DNA of 64,000 nucleotides, from contig NC_084837.1 in NCBI RefSeq assembly GCF_033115175.1, forward strand, positions 11,050,266 to 11,114,265, given 5' to 3'. The position numbers and the translations under genes were made by a program. Source of the stretch: Lepus europaeus. Taxonomy: Eukaryota > Chordata > Mammalia > Lagomorpha > Leporidae. Shown here piece after piece: positions 21,101 through 28,318 of this stretch. Every line of letters starts with the position of its first letter. Positions within the stretch are counted from its first letter, which is position 1. The notes below the pieces were generated by a model that searched no databases, was not told the DNA's origin, and worked only from the letters and a program-made list of their open reading frames with translations.

Positions 21101-22264
21101 ATAGTGTAACTTAGCCTTTATATTCGTATATCGAAGAAATTGAATCACTTTTTAACTGTTCATCCCATCATAAAATGCTATTGACTCCAGATAATACTTG
21201 GGCAGTATATAGCTGGCAGATGTAGGCAAGAGTGCACCAAGTGGCACTGTTGACATTGTGGCCAAATAATATTTTGTTGTAGGGACTGTCTTTTGTATTT
21301 AGGATGTTTAATTGTTTCTCTGGCCTCTACCCACTAGGTGCAAGTTGTGACAAAAAAAAAAAAAAAAAAAAAATCCCTAGATATGGCTCCTTGGGGACAG
21401 AATCACTCCTAGTTGAGACTACTGCTGCAGAGGAACCAAAGGTCAACAGTTCTGACTGCCCATGCACCTAGATCCCACAGAGGCAGTTAGTCATCCCAGC
21501 CTTCTCAAATTTAGTACCCACTCCCAAGGGTGCTTAGCTCTGGTTACAAATGTGAAATCCCCAGGAGCTTGTTCAGTACTCACATGCCCAAGACCTGCCT
21601 CAGACCTGCATGGGCAGTTCTGGAAGCTCTGTGAATGGTTTTGAACCAGAGTCACAGCTGAGCTACTACGGTGCAGTTTTCCTGGTTGGCTTGTTTGGGG
21701 TTTTCCCTTTGGCTTTCCTGTTTGTCCTGTTTTTTTAAGGATTAAGAAGGTCTTTAGGAACGAGATTCTGTGGAACTTTCAGGGTTTGTTTGTTGGTCTG
21801 TAGCAGAGTGTGAGTGATGTGTTCATGTACTCAGCTCAAATGGGTGATCGGTTGTTATGTAAACATGTGAAAGTGGAAGAAAGATGTTGTTTATCATTGG
21901 AACTTAGGGACAAACTGAGACTACCTCAGGTACATGGTTGTCCTTTTACTCATTTTTGAGAAGACTGTTGAACGTTTTGAATCATAGATGCCAGCAAGTC
22001 TGCATTGAAGGGCAGCACCAAGAGTTTTGCTGTAAGTACAGCTGTGTTGAAGTGACAAGCGAAAAGCGTATTTAAATACATATCTACTTGCATTTTGTCC
22101 CATAGTTGCAAAGCATCATGCATAGCAATTTAGGCAACTAAAAGACATCAACTTCTTTTTCTCTCCTAGGTGATCCTAAAACCTGGCAAAACAAGTGTCT
22201 TCCTGGAGATCCAAATTACCTTGTGGGAGCAAACTGTGTGTCTGTCTTGATTGACCACTTTTAA
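58..22264 (+). CDS. TJP1: TJP1 (ZO-1), 3' half of the coding sequence, 11 exons
   Basis: Tight junction protein 1 is a cytoplasmic MAGUK scaffold that links claudins, occludin and JAMs to F-actin at tight junctions. Joining 58-158, 3334-3684, 4014-4253, 4906-5778, 5916-6010, 7057-7284, 12028-12194, 14904-15381, 17517-17734, 19650-19733 (or -19793) and 22170-22264 gives 2,930 nt in one unbroken phase, about 975 residues, ending [13 protein letters not shown]. All visible introns are GT-AG. Human ZO-1 is about 1,748 residues, so the PDZ, SH3 and most GUK exons lie upstream of the window. Recognised landmarks are the end of the GUK region ([12 protein letters not shown]), the acidic EDTDTEGG stretch, the 80-residue alpha segment, the YEE/YDDK-rich tail, PLPPPP and PTPPPPPLP motifs, and the ZU5 domain ([14 protein letters not shown] onwards). 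No frameshift or premature stop is seen. Identification is from memory of the protein and is very secure. Confidence 0.97.
159..3333 (+). other. TJP1: TJP1 intron, 3.2 kb
   Basis: GT-AG intron between the GUK-end exon and the acidic-linker exon. I recognise no SINE, LINE or structural RNA in it. The open frames at 935-1455 lie in AT-rich sequence and resemble no family I know. The intron ends in the acceptor tttgacccag before 3334. Confidence 0.85.
3334..3684 (+). CDS. TJP1: TJP1 exon: acidic linker after GUK
   Basis: A 351-nt phase-0 exon (117 codons) opens [20 protein letters not shown] and continues through [21 protein letters not shown] to ASQQ. It is strongly acidic and Ser/Thr-rich, typical of the unstructured ZO-1 linker, and holds several potential phosphosites. 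The acceptor is ttgacccag and the donor gtaagc. Retaining the intron would add only about 20 codons before a stop at 3747, so the splice is the better model. Confidence 0.96.
3685..4013 (+). other. TJP1: TJP1 intron, 0.33 kb, upstream of the alpha exon
   Basis: A short GT-AG intron with a rather weak, A-rich acceptor region (aaacacttcacag) before the alternatively spliced alpha exon. A weak 3' splice site fits an exon that is used optionally. No repeats seen. Confidence 0.8.
4014..4253 (+). CDS. TJP1: TJP1 alternatively spliced alpha exon (80 residues)
   Basis: Exactly 240 nt, phase 0 on both sides, so skipping keeps the frame. It reads [20 protein letters not shown] and on through a Pro/Ser-rich stretch to [12 protein letters not shown]. 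Length and place match the known ZO-1 alpha motif of 80 residues, whose presence or absence defines ZO-1 alpha-plus and alpha-minus. The alpha-minus form is known to be associated with endothelial and some specialised epithelial junctions. The acceptor is cacttcacag and the donor gtaccc, both weaker than in neighbouring exons. Confidence 0.95.
4254..4905 (+). other. TJP1: TJP1 intron, 0.65 kb
   Basis: GT-AG intron downstream of the alpha exon. AT-rich and T-rich, with no recognised mobile element. It begins gtaccc, a poor match to the usual donor, and ends gatgcag at 4905. Confidence 0.8.
4906..5778 (+). CDS. TJP1: TJP1 large exon: Tyr/Pro-rich tail with actin-binding region
   Basis: An 873-nt phase-0 exon (291 codons) runs from [12 protein letters not shown] to VNDTAGFK. 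It is dense in Tyr, Pro, Glu and Arg ([21 protein letters not shown], then [17 protein letters not shown]), with a [19 protein letters not shown] motif and the conserved [18 protein letters not shown] segment near its end. Established work places the ZO-1 actin-binding region in this part of the C-terminal tail. The acceptor is ttgatgcag and the donor gtacat. Reading through the donor meets a stop at 6057, so that frame is not a real extension. Confidence 0.97.
5779..5915 (+). other. TJP1: TJP1 intron, 137 bp
   Basis: A very short GT-AG intron from gtacat at 5779 to ttcttgcag at 5915, with a good pyrimidine tract (tatcttcttttcttgcag). It contains no in-frame stop, so intron retention would keep the frame open through it. 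Confidence 0.85.
5916..6010 (+). CDS. TJP1: TJP1 exon, tail
   Basis: A 95-nt exon reads [20 protein letters not shown], then [11 protein letters not shown], and ends two bases into an Arg codon. The acceptor is tcttgcag and the donor gtgagt, a near-perfect consensus. It belongs to the Pro-rich actin-binding tail. Confidence 0.95.
6011..7056 (+). other. TJP1: TJP1 intron, 1.05 kb
   Basis: GT-AG intron holding a MIR-like remnant near 6370-6540. Otherwise I see nothing recognisable. The acceptor is ttatctgtcag at 7056. Confidence 0.8.
6370..6540 (+). mobile_element. MIR-like SINE remnant
   Basis: The order 'gagcatgcctaatgtgcttg', 'gctgagcacatcagcac', 'gacaggtgctgaggctgaga', 'ggaccacttagg' follows the core of the ancient mammalian MIR SINE in sense orientation, heavily diverged. 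Boundaries are approximate. Confidence 0.45.
7057..7284 (+). CDS. TJP1: TJP1 exon, tail
   Basis: A 228-nt exon begins with the third base of an Arg codon, reads [20 protein letters not shown], then [20 protein letters not shown], and ends SSYSSK with two bases of the Lys codon. The acceptor is atctgtcag and the donor gtaagt (perfect consensus). The [19 protein letters not shown] block is a conserved part of the ZO-1 tail. Confidence 0.96.
8931..9265 (+). mobile_element. CSINE (older lagomorph C-repeat)
   Basis: tRNA-related head (gggtgggcatgtggcacagcag), body 'ggagacccagatggagttct', then tctgcctttcaaataaataaa and an A-rich tail. Sense orientation. Diverged from the young CSINE copies in this window. 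Confidence 0.8.
10029..10347 (+). mobile_element. CSINE, young, with palindromic target-site duplication
   Basis: A full-length young C-repeat: head ggccggcgctgcggctcact, body with 'ggccctgcacctgcatgggag', CT-rich segment, ctgcctgtcaaatt and a poly(A) tail. It is flanked by aagacacgtgtctg ending at 10028 and again ending at 10360. The duplicated target contains the perfect 12-bp palindrome agacacgtgtct. Confidence 0.93.
10876..10926 (+). CDS. TJP1: Candidate TJP1 cassette exon, 51 nt (17 residues)
   Basis: A 51-nt segment sits between a strong acceptor (long pyrimidine tract, then ccatcacctag ending at 10875) and a consensus donor (gtaaga from 10927). It fits the intron's phase exactly: the upstream exon ends 'aa', the segment supplies 'a' (Lys), then 16 open codons, and its last two bases 'tg' join the next exon's 'g' (Trp). 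Including it would insert [17 protein letters not shown] after SSYSSK without a frameshift. The Tyr-rich content resembles the rest of the tail. I do not remember this segment in the standard ZO-1 protein, so it may be a minor isoform exon or a chance match. Confidence 0.55.
11395..11567 (+). mobile_element. hAT-Charlie DNA transposon remnant
   Basis: The series 'ttttagctttactggaacac', 'agctgtgcccgtttgtttgc', 'tttatggcccaaaaagcc', 'cttactgtctggctcttc' and 'aaaaatttcccaaccct' follows a common mammalian Charlie-type MITE that ends in an 'agtttgccgacccctg'-like terminus. Ancient and diverged. Confidence 0.6.
12028..12194 (+). CDS. TJP1: TJP1 exon with polyproline motif
   Basis: A 167-nt exon, one base completing Lys and then 55 codons: [20 protein letters not shown], then [20 protein letters not shown] and [22 protein letters not shown] is a candidate SH3/EVH1-type ligand. 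It differs at several positions from human ZO-1 as I remember it, ordinary divergence in a disordered tail. The acceptor is ttttgacag and the donor gtaggc. Confidence 0.95.
12297..12545 (+). mobile_element. CSINE (older copy)
   Basis: Sense head (ggtgggcatttagccacag), 'cacatgggagacctggattg', then a degraded tail lacking a clear CT block. Old copy with rough edges. Confidence 0.7.
12610..12937 (+). mobile_element. CSINE, young
   Basis: Starts gccggcgccgcagctcaata and ends ctgcctgtcaaaaaaaaaa. The octamer tgtctcct occurs just before the element and just after its poly(A) tail, giving a short target-site duplication. Confidence 0.9.
13587..13885 (-). mobile_element. CSINE, antisense
   Basis: Reversed structure: aaagatttatttatttatct, then the GA-rich block, 'ggagccaggagcttcatcca', and finally 'ctgctggaccacaggccggc', the inverted tRNA-like head. 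Confidence 0.8.
14230..14690 (-). mobile_element. L1 remnant, antisense
   Basis: Typical inverted L1M 3'-region wording, for example 'tgaatggaaattcctcttgt', 'catcttggcatcacacatt' and 'ttttgcctgttcatcttccc'. Short, old and without a full reading frame. Boundaries are approximate. Confidence 0.5.
14904..15381 (+). CDS. TJP1: TJP1 exon, distal tail before ZU5
   Basis: A 478-nt exon (2 + 158 codons + 2): [20 protein letters not shown], then a basic/Ser-rich stretch with [36 protein letters not shown], and finally [20 protein letters not shown] and TVPRAAPVG. These blocks are highly characteristic of the ZO-1 C-terminal tail. The acceptor is ttttgcag and the donor gtaaga. Confidence 0.97.
15570..15705 (+). 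mobile_element. MIR-like SINE remnant
   Basis: 'tgttgtcattgtccctgttt', 'cacagactgaaggtgagtga', 'gtttgccccagtctcagagc' and 'tgagcctcgatgc' track the MIR core in sense orientation. Diverged, with approximate edges. Confidence 0.55.
16620..16930 (+). mobile_element. CSINE (older copy)
   Basis: Sense copy with head ggggtggacattgtgacgca, 'cccatgtgggagatccag' and a tctgcctttcaagtaaattt tail. Confidence 0.8.
17063..17325 (+). mobile_element. CSINE, 5'-truncated, with palindromic target-site duplication
   Basis: Starts inside the element at ggggcaccgatcctgtcccg, lacking the tRNA-like head, and ends ctgcctgtc plus a long interrupted poly(A). The 12-mer agaatatattct, a perfect palindrome, flanks it at 17051-17062 and 17326-17337. 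The truncated copy is therefore an original insertion product and not later decay. Confidence 0.92.
17517..17734 (+). CDS. TJP1: TJP1 exon: start of ZU5 domain
   Basis: A 218-nt exon (1 + 72 codons + 1): [20 protein letters not shown], then [52 protein letters not shown]. The acidic run EEDEDEDG is followed by the beta-rich ZU5 fold shared with UNC5, ankyrins and PIDD. In ZO-1 it binds partners such as MRCK-beta. The acceptor is acctctcag and the donor gtatat. Confidence 0.97.
17735..19649 (+). other. TJP1: TJP1 intron, 1.9 kb
   Basis: GT-AG intron with a pyrimidine-rich (CCTT)-type tract at 17818-17860, poly(T) at 18040-18059, poly(A) near 18842-18856 and one old CSINE (18930-19235). No other recognisable feature. 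The acceptor is cctcactccag at 19649. Confidence 0.85.
18930..19235 (+). mobile_element. CSINE-like SINE (old copy)
   Basis: A diverged sense copy: 'tttagcctagtagtcaagac', 'cccacatcagagcaccgggg' and 'catgtgggagatctggatta', followed by a weak A-rich tail. Confidence 0.65.
19650..19733 (+). CDS. TJP1: TJP1 penultimate exon (ZU5), short form
   Basis: Starts gt gaa acc and reads [20 protein letters not shown], then VELRLPH plus one base of the Cys codon. The short form ends at 19733 before the donor gtgcgt; joined to 22170 it gives [15 protein letters not shown], the familiar ZO-1 sequence. A second donor 60 nt downstream yields a longer version, listed separately. Confidence 0.95.
19734..19793 (+). 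CDS. TJP1: TJP1 alternative exon extension (20 residues) by downstream 5' splice site
   Basis: A second donor (gtatgc at 19794) lies 60 nt beyond the first and in the same phase. Using it adds [20 protein letters not shown] between HC and DPKTWQ in the ZU5 domain. The stretch is open and Ser-rich. I believe longer mammalian ZO-1 isoforms carry the same insert, which supports it as real; that is from memory and not checked. Confidence 0.8.
21233..21427 (+). mobile_element. MER5-like hAT-Charlie remnant
   Basis: 'tggcactgttgacattgtgg', 'ttgttgtagggactgtcttt', 'aggatgtttaattgtttctc', 'tggcctctacccactaggtg' and 'cactcctagttgaga' follow the MER5A/B consensus. A run of about 21 A (21353-21373) replaces part of the centre. 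Confidence 0.7.
21500..21660 (+). mobile_element. hAT-like DNA transposon remnant
   Basis: 'tgtgaaatccccaggagctt' and 'gaagctctgtgaatggtttt' followed by gaaccagagtcacagctgag recall Charlie-type MITE termini. Weak, diverged match. Confidence 0.35.
22170..22264 (+). CDS. TJP1: TJP1 terminal coding exon
   Basis: Opens with two bases completing Cys (or Gly in the long form) and reads [20 protein letters not shown], then [10 protein letters not shown] and a TAA stop at 22262-22264. This is the conserved C terminus of ZO-1 and closes the ZU5 domain. The exon continues into the 3' UTR. Confidence 0.98.
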
Positions 22265-23354
22265 TTCTGAAGCTGTAGGAACTTGATTAAATAATGTGAA
22301 GCTGGGTTAAATTTACCAAGTTTAAAATGGAACCACTCTATCAAGTATTCTATTTTTCTTAGAATTGATACTACAGTTTGTTCATATTAAACATTTGTTT
22401 GGACTGGTCCAGACTACGCATGCCCCTGAACCATGATCGGAACACATGCCGCAAACTGCATGTCTGTGACTGAAGAACTCTTGCTATTGGCTGGAGGTTC
22501 AAAGATACTTTGCTCTGTAATGATTTTGTACTTGTTTTTATGGTCACTGCTTCACTTCACATACTGATTTCCGTTAAAATACCAGCCACTAATGGGGGTG
22601 CATTTAGTTCTGTTATTTCCAAAGTACATTGTTTCAAACTTTATTATGGCTCTGGCCTAGCACACATATTTTATTTTATTATGCATGAAGTAATATGCAC
22701 TTGTTTTTTAAACGCACCTGGAATATATAACCAGTATAGTGGATTTAACAGAAGTGTACAGCAAGGGGAATTTGTGACTTTGGGGTGGGGAGGGTTTCAG
22801 GTGAAGACAATTACTTACTGTGTATGAACACACCTCTCTCTTAGGGAAGGACACCAAAGCATGTGAGACTGGCTCCATGGCCTCTTTGGATCTAGAGATT
22901 TACCATATCACCACAGATGTACTAACCAGCAGGAATGCCTTACCCTCATGTTTTTAATTCTTAGATCAATTTCGCTGTGTATTACTAAGTTCTTATGGCT
23001 TTTGTGCACATCTAGATACTGTATCATGAACAAGATTGGATCAATGTGGAGTTGGTGGTTTCAGAAACATATAAATCACCCAGAAGAAAATAATGGCGTG
23101 ATTTAGGGAATTTTCCTTTTTTTTTTTTTTTTTTTGACAAGGGGCAGTGGTTGTTTTCTTTTGGGCTTGCATTTGAACACTTTGATGTTTTAAGGATGCT
23201 TGTACATAATACGTGCATACCACTTTTGTTCTTGGTTTGTAAATTAACTTTTATAAACTTTACCTTTTTTATACATAAACAAGAGCAGGTTTCTAAAGGC
23301 TACCTTTATATTCTCTCCTGTACCTCTCGAGCCTTGAACTTCGACCTCTGCAGC

Positions 23355-23360
23355 AATAAA
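23355..23360 (+). terminator. TJP1: Proximal polyadenylation signal AATAAA
   Basis: Canonical AATAAA in 'cagcaataaagcagc', followed within 15-30 nt by 'tatgacacacacaagg'. Could give a UTR about 1.1 kb long. Competes with the distal pair. Confidence 0.6.
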
Positions 23361-23675
23361 GCAGCATTTCTATGACACACACAAGGTCATTTTTTAAAGA
23401 AAAAGAATGCACAGAGTTGTTACATTTTTAAGTGCTGCATTTAAAAGACAGTTATTCAGAGTTCTCTAGTTTGATTAAATTCTTGCAAAGTATCCTTATT
23501 GTAATTTGTGATACAATGCTGTGCCCTAAAGTGTATTTTTTTACTAATAGACAATTTATTATGGCACATCAGCACGACTTCTGTTCATATAATACACCAC
23601 TACTTTCTGTTAATCATTAGGTGTGACTGAATTTCTTTTGCAGTTATTAAAAATCTCAAATTTCTAAATACGCGG

Positions 23676-23695
23676 AATAAACTTTTTAAAATAAA
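23676..23695 (+). terminator. TJP1: Distal polyadenylation signals (two AATAAA)
   Basis: AATAAA at 23676-23681 and again at 23690-23695, with a GT-rich downstream element from 23696 (gtgctggtgtggtctgtttg). This is the best-formed 3' end in the region and the likely main TJP1 terminus. Confidence 0.8.
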
Positions 23696-23715
23696 GTGCT
23701 GGTGTGGTCTGTTTG

Positions 23716-24229
23716 CCCACTGTTTCTGGTTTCCTGTGAACTTACAAGCCCATTTTAAGATCCTGCACATGAATTTTCCTCACCCAGGGTCACCTGCCAC
23801 CTCCTGGGGCCTGGTGCTGCCCGAGCAGTATGCCTGTCCCGAGCTCAGTAAGTTGTCCTGCGGGGTGGGCAGTGCTAAGCAGAGGACTCAGAGCAGAGGC
23901 CGTCAGGGAGCCTTGCCAGGAGGGGAGAGTGGGAGAGCAGGCAGCACGCTGCTTCGTGTTCTCCCTAGTGCAGTGTACGCATGTGTGTCTTTATGTCTGC
24001 ACCCGTGTTCATTAGTTCCTTTGTTCCTCAGAAAGATGACATGGGCATTATGGGCATTCTGTTATGTCACTGCATTTAGGAAGGAAAACGCCTTTTAATG
24101 GCTCTGGATATTCCATTGTAGGTGCCTTCTGTATTTAGCCTCCACCACTGTTGATGTTGAGATTGTTGCTGAAAGTGTTTTCTGGGTATCTTTGTGAATG
24201 TAGCCCTTTGTTGCAGATTTAATGTCATT
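23716..24229. other. Intergenic, unassigned
   Basis: Immediately downstream of the TJP1 3' end. Moderately GC-rich at 23,790-23,960. I see no gene, RNA or clear repeat. An open frame at 23736-24098 shows no recognisable domain. Confidence 0.5.
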
Positions 24230-24870
24230 TTCTTTATGAAGGTATAATTTAAATGTATTAAGTTACCTATTTTAAAGTGGATTGTTTGCCACACTTTGAT
24301 GAACACATACTATGCTAACCGTCACCACAGTTAACACGCAGACCAATTTCTTCATCCCTAGAACCCCTGTTCTGGCCCTGGGAAGCAGTGATCTCCTTCC
24401 TTTTCCTGTACTTCCTATTTGAGAATGTCAAAAAAATGGAATCTTACAATATGCAGCCTTTGAGAATGATGCATTTGTGATATCCCAGGAATCGGTTTTT
24501 ATCGCTGAGTATGGTTCCATTGTGTGGCTGTACCAGTTTGTTTATCCATTCCCTGGTTGAGGAACTTTGGCTTGTTTCTTGTTTTGGATATTATAAGAAA
24601 AACTGCTAGAAGCATTTGCACACAGGTTTTTATGTGAATATACATTTTTATTTCACCTGACTAAATCCCTAGGAGTGGAACACTGTGTTACTTACTGCTG
24701 GTGTGTTTAATCTTATAAAAAATTCCTGCATTGTTTTCCAGGGTGGCTGCACCACTTTGCACCCAGCGGCATGGGGTTCCAGCAGCTCCATGTCGTCACC
24801 AGCAGTTGCTGTTGGCATTGTATCTTCACAGGTTCTTGTGGTTTTGATTTCTCCCTAATCACTCATGATG
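24230..24870 (-). mobile_element. L1 remnant, antisense
   Basis: Inverted L1M 3'-region phrases: 'tgaggaactttggcttgttt', 'tccctaggagtggaacac' and 'ccagggtggctgcaccactt'. It continues after the inserted SINE at 24872-25146. Confidence 0.65.
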
Positions 24871-24871
24871 T

Positions 24872-25146
24872 TGTTTTTTTCGTTGAAAGGCAAAGTGACA
24901 GAGATCCCAATCAGTGGTTCACTCCCCAAATGCCCACAACAGCCAGGGTTGTGCCAGGCCAAAGTTGGGAACCCCATCCTGGTCTCTCATGTGGGTAGCA
25001 GGGACCTAAGTACTTGAGATGTCACCTGCTGCCTCCTAGGGTCTGCATTAGCTGGACCAGAAACAGAGGCAAGACTCAGTCCTAGGCATTGTGGGAATGC
25101 AGGCATCATAAGCAGCTGCTTTTGTAACTGCACCACAGCACCCACC
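24872..25146 (-). mobile_element. CSINE, antisense, inside L1
   Basis: Inverted copy: 'ttgaaaggcaaagtgacaga', 'ggttcactccccaaatgccc' and, at the far end, 'actgcaccacagcacccacc'. Splits an older antisense L1. Confidence 0.75.
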
Positions 25147-25414
25147 CTTGAGCGGTTGTAAATGTATTTGCCGCCATATGTCCTTTTCAGAATAGTAAAG
25201 CTTCATATTTTCTTCCCCTTCTTTAAAAATTGTGTTGTTTATTGAGTTTTGACAGTTCTTTATGTATTCTGGATGTGAATTCATAGATACATGATTTGCA
25301 AATATGCTCTCTCAGTCTATTCTTTAGTGTCTGTCAGAGAGCAGAGTTAGTAATTCTGGTGAAGCCCAGTTATTCATTCAAAGACTTGTGTCCAAGAAAT
25401 CATTGAGGCACAAA
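25147..25414 (-). mobile_element. L1 remnant, antisense (continuation)
   Basis: 'ttgtgttgtttattgagttt', 'gacagttctttatgtattct', 'gcaaatatgctctctcagtc' and 'aagaaatcattgaggca' are standard inverted L1 text. Confidence 0.6.
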
Positions 25415-25687
25415 GGTTTTTTTTTTAAAAATTTAGGCAAATGAGAGAATTCCCATCTGCACGTTGATGCCCCCAGATACCCACCGTAGCTAGAGGACTG
25501 CAGCTGGGAGCCCGGGACACAACACAAGCCTCCCACATGAGTGACGGGGACCCAACTGCTTGAATGCTCACCACCGCCTCCCGTGTCTGCATTTGCTGCA
25601 AACGAATTGAGCTGAAGGTGCGTATCAAACCCAGGCACCCTGATACGGGGTGTGGGTGTATTCACTGGTAGGCCAAATGCCTGCCCC
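25415..25687 (-). mobile_element. CSINE, antisense
   Basis: Poly(T) start at 25415, 'aatgagagaattcccatctg', 'cccacatgagtgacggggac' and the inverted head 'ggtaggccaaatgcctgccc'. Diverged. Confidence 0.7.
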
Positions 25688-25830
25688 TACCCAAAACATT
25701 TTTATCCTAAGTTTTCTCTTATTTTTTTAAGGTTTTGCATTGATATCTATGGTCTGTTTTGAGTTAATTTTATATATAGTAGGTGTGTGTTGAGTTTTAT
25801 TTAGCCTTCTTAATGTGTCCTTAACTGTAA
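25688..25830 (-). mobile_element. L1 remnant, antisense (continuation)
   Basis: 'aaggttttgcattgatatct', 'atggtctgttttgagttaat' and 'tttatatatagtaggtgtgt' match the inverted L1 continuing across the inserted SINE. Confidence 0.6.
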
Positions 25831-27640
25831 ACACAGACCCACATACGAAGCCTAAAGATGATGTTTCTGTATGAATAAATGGGAGAAATGAGTGTAGCTT
25901 GCTGTCTGTTACATGGCCCTGCATGAAAGCCAGGCCAGGTTGATGAATGTACTCAGTAGAAGAACTTGGTGAACCTCCAGCTCACTTGATGTCTTAGCAA
26001 ATCATTCACTTGGAGCAACTCACCCACGGCATCGAGCAAGTGGAGCTGATCCAGGTGTGGGTAGACCTTGATCCTGAGTGGCTCCAGTCTAGACAGGGAT
26101 GCAGCAGGCCAAGGGATGTGGCCACAGGTGCAGGCAAGGTCACAACAGGCAGATGGGAATGAGTTTCCAGTTCGCCTTGACTTGCTCATGGAATACGGGC
26201 CAGGGAGCCGGCACCTGTTTGCTGGATGGCTTGCAGAAAGCATACTACAGCACTGCACCCGATTCATCCCAAGTCCAGTCACTGAGGCTGCCTGGGCAGC
26301 CGTACAGAAGGAGCAGCGACCTCCCTTCTCATTTTGCTTAACCAGGTTTCCCCGGGTGGATCGTGGAAGATCCTTTGTAACGTGCTTTCCTGGAGCCATA
26401 GAGTCATCCTTCAATAAATGTGGTCACAGTAAAAGTTCAAGCGCCTGCAGTTTTAAAATACTCAATTACTTTACCCCTTAGTGTGTTTTCCTGTTAAACC
26501 ACTTGGCAGTGCAAGAAACACTAACTAACACAAGTTACAGAAATACAGAAACTTATAAAGTATACAATAAACTTAAATTCCAAATTTTAAAAAATGGGTA
26601 AAACAAAGTGTTTGTATTCCATTCCTATTTTGTAGGAAATTTTTTTCCTTTACAGATGGCCTAAAGGTGCACACGCCCTGCAGTGTGTTTCCTCTGTTCC
26701 AAGTGGTCACTCGGGTTCTCGGGGAGTTTGGCAGCAGGCGCTTGGAGAAGTCTGGAACTGCCGCGGTCTGACTCCCCTGGCAGTGCAGGCTGTCCGCGTT
26801 GTGTCGCCAGTTGTCTAGGAAACCACATGCCGTCCTCACCAACAGTTGTTCTGTTACACTCAAGCTCTCTGCCTGCTGGGGCAGTGCCTGGCAGGATGCT
26901 GCCACCAGGCCTTCCCTCGGGGCACAGAGAGTGAGACTGATGGGGCGGAGCTGCCCTCTTGGATTTGCCCATGGAAGTCATGCAGACGTTGGGATTTCAG
27001 TGTTACCTGTGCTAGGGTTGATGGTCACAGATTGATTGGTTGATTTTTGAGGCTGCGAGGATACATTTGTCCACAGATAACTTCCGGGTCATGAGTGGAT
27101 TTGAAAACTTGCAGGTGTAAATCTTTTTTACCCTGTAAAAACAGAACATGGAAACTGATGTGCCCAATATGCTGGTAAGGTTTAATGTTGAAGGGGAAGC
27201 CCAGAATTCACAAATGCCCCTTCAGTGCTTGGTCATCGATGTGTGGCGGGAACCAGTGTGGACCAAGGGCTGTGGGATCCTAGAGGCACCTGGAGGACAC
27301 GGGCTTCCAGCGCACCGTGGATCTGGAGCCTCTGGAAACACCATGTAGCACTCCCAGAAACAGGACCAGGAGACAGCGGAAGGTGGGCCTGTGTTGATGA
27401 CTGTCGGCAGAAGAACGGCACAGGGAATGCTGCGGAGAAACCAAGCATTCCTCCCTGTATAGCTTCTGGCCCACCGCCTGCCACCCAGCAGCCTAGCCCC
27501 TGTCACCCAGGCAGAAGGTCTTAGTTCTTTGTTTTCAACATACTTTTCACACTTAAAGTTGCAAGAGCAACACACCATTTGTAAGTATAATACAGAGAAA
27601 TCATAGTCTTTACCCAGTGTCCCCAAGTGTTGGGTTTGTG
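25831..27640. other. Intergenic, unassigned
   Basis: No gene recognised. Open frames of 80-153 codons on both strands (for example 25953-26414 minus and 26068-26481 plus) overlap each other, which speaks against coding. 26,490-26,660 is AT-rich and 26,680-27,500 GC-richer. No repeat identified with confidence. Confidence 0.4.
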
Positions 27641-27795
27641 CACATGCACTCTAGGGATATAGACGGTAGCTTGCCTGCTGTAACAGATACCATGGACTAT
27701 GTGAACTAACACCAGAGTCACAGTTGTGGAGGCTGAAGTCCACAGAAGGGTGTGAGTCTGGTCACTTTGGGGAAGGCTGACCCCCATTTCCCCAG
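27641..27795 (+). mobile_element. Ancient dispersed repeat, class uncertain
   Basis: 'tgctgtaacagataccatgg', 'agagtcacagttgtggaggc' and 'tgaagtccacagaagg' resemble a very common mammalian interspersed repeat with a 'taccatagactgggtgg ... ttctggaggctggaagtcc' order. I cannot assign its family securely. Confidence 0.35.
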
Positions 27796-27889
27796 GGGTA
27801 TTCTGCTAAACAGGGTGTCCTGTAGGCACAGGTAAGTCAAACTGGTTGGTACTTTTGTTCAGAACTTGTGTATTCTCTGTCTAGTTCCA

Positions 27890-28017
27890 GCGCCAGTTGT
27901 TGAACTGCCTGTTTCTCCCTTCAATTCTGTCACTCTTTATTTCATGTATTTTGAGTTCTGTTATAAGGAGCATGTATGTTTATCACTGCTGTATATTTCC
28001 TTGTGTCTCCAGCAATT
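27890..28017 (-). mobile_element. L1-like fragment, antisense
   Basis: 'ctttatttcatgtattttga' and 'catgtatgtttatcactgct' read as inverted L1, continuing after the SINE at 28018-28318. Confidence 0.4.
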
Positions 28018-28318
28018 TTTTTTTTAAAGATTCATTTATTTTGGAGGAAGAGTTGCAGACAAACAGAAGGAGAGACAGACAGGTCTTCCATCTGCTGGTT
28101 CACTCGCGGAGCTGGGTCAGTCTGAAGCCAGGAGCCAGGAGCTTCTTCTGGGTCTCATGTAGGTACAGGGGCCCAAGCATGTGGGCTATTTTCCACTGCT
28201 TTCCCAGGCCATAGCAGAGAGCTGGATAGGAAGTGGAGCAGCCAGGATACAAACCAGTGCCTATATGGGATGCTGGCGCCGCAGGTGGAGGTTTAATCTA
28301 CTAGGCCACAGCACCAAC
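28018..28318 (-). mobile_element. CSINE, antisense
   Basis: Inverted: 'aaagattcatttattttgga', 'ggagccaggagcttcttctg' and the terminal 'ctactaggccacagcaccaa'. Confidence 0.85.

Larger units (their letters stand above)
19794..22169 (+). other. TJP1: TJP1 last intron, 2.4 kb
   Basis: GT-AG intron, AT-rich, with a MER5-like hAT remnant carrying an internal poly(A) (21233-21427) and a second hAT-like remnant (about 21500-21660). Nothing else recognised. The acceptor is tttttctctcctag at 22169, a strong pyrimidine tract. Confidence 0.85.
22265..23715 (+). other. TJP1: TJP1 3' untranslated region
   Basis: About 1.45 kb of AT-rich sequence after the stop with no mobile element recognised, followed by a tandem pair of AATAAA signals at 23676-23695. 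It includes a poly(T) near 23118-23136 and many ATTT/TTTA stretches. The 3' end is inferred from the polyadenylation signals and the GT-rich sequence right after them (gtgctggtgtggtctg). Confidence 0.85.
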
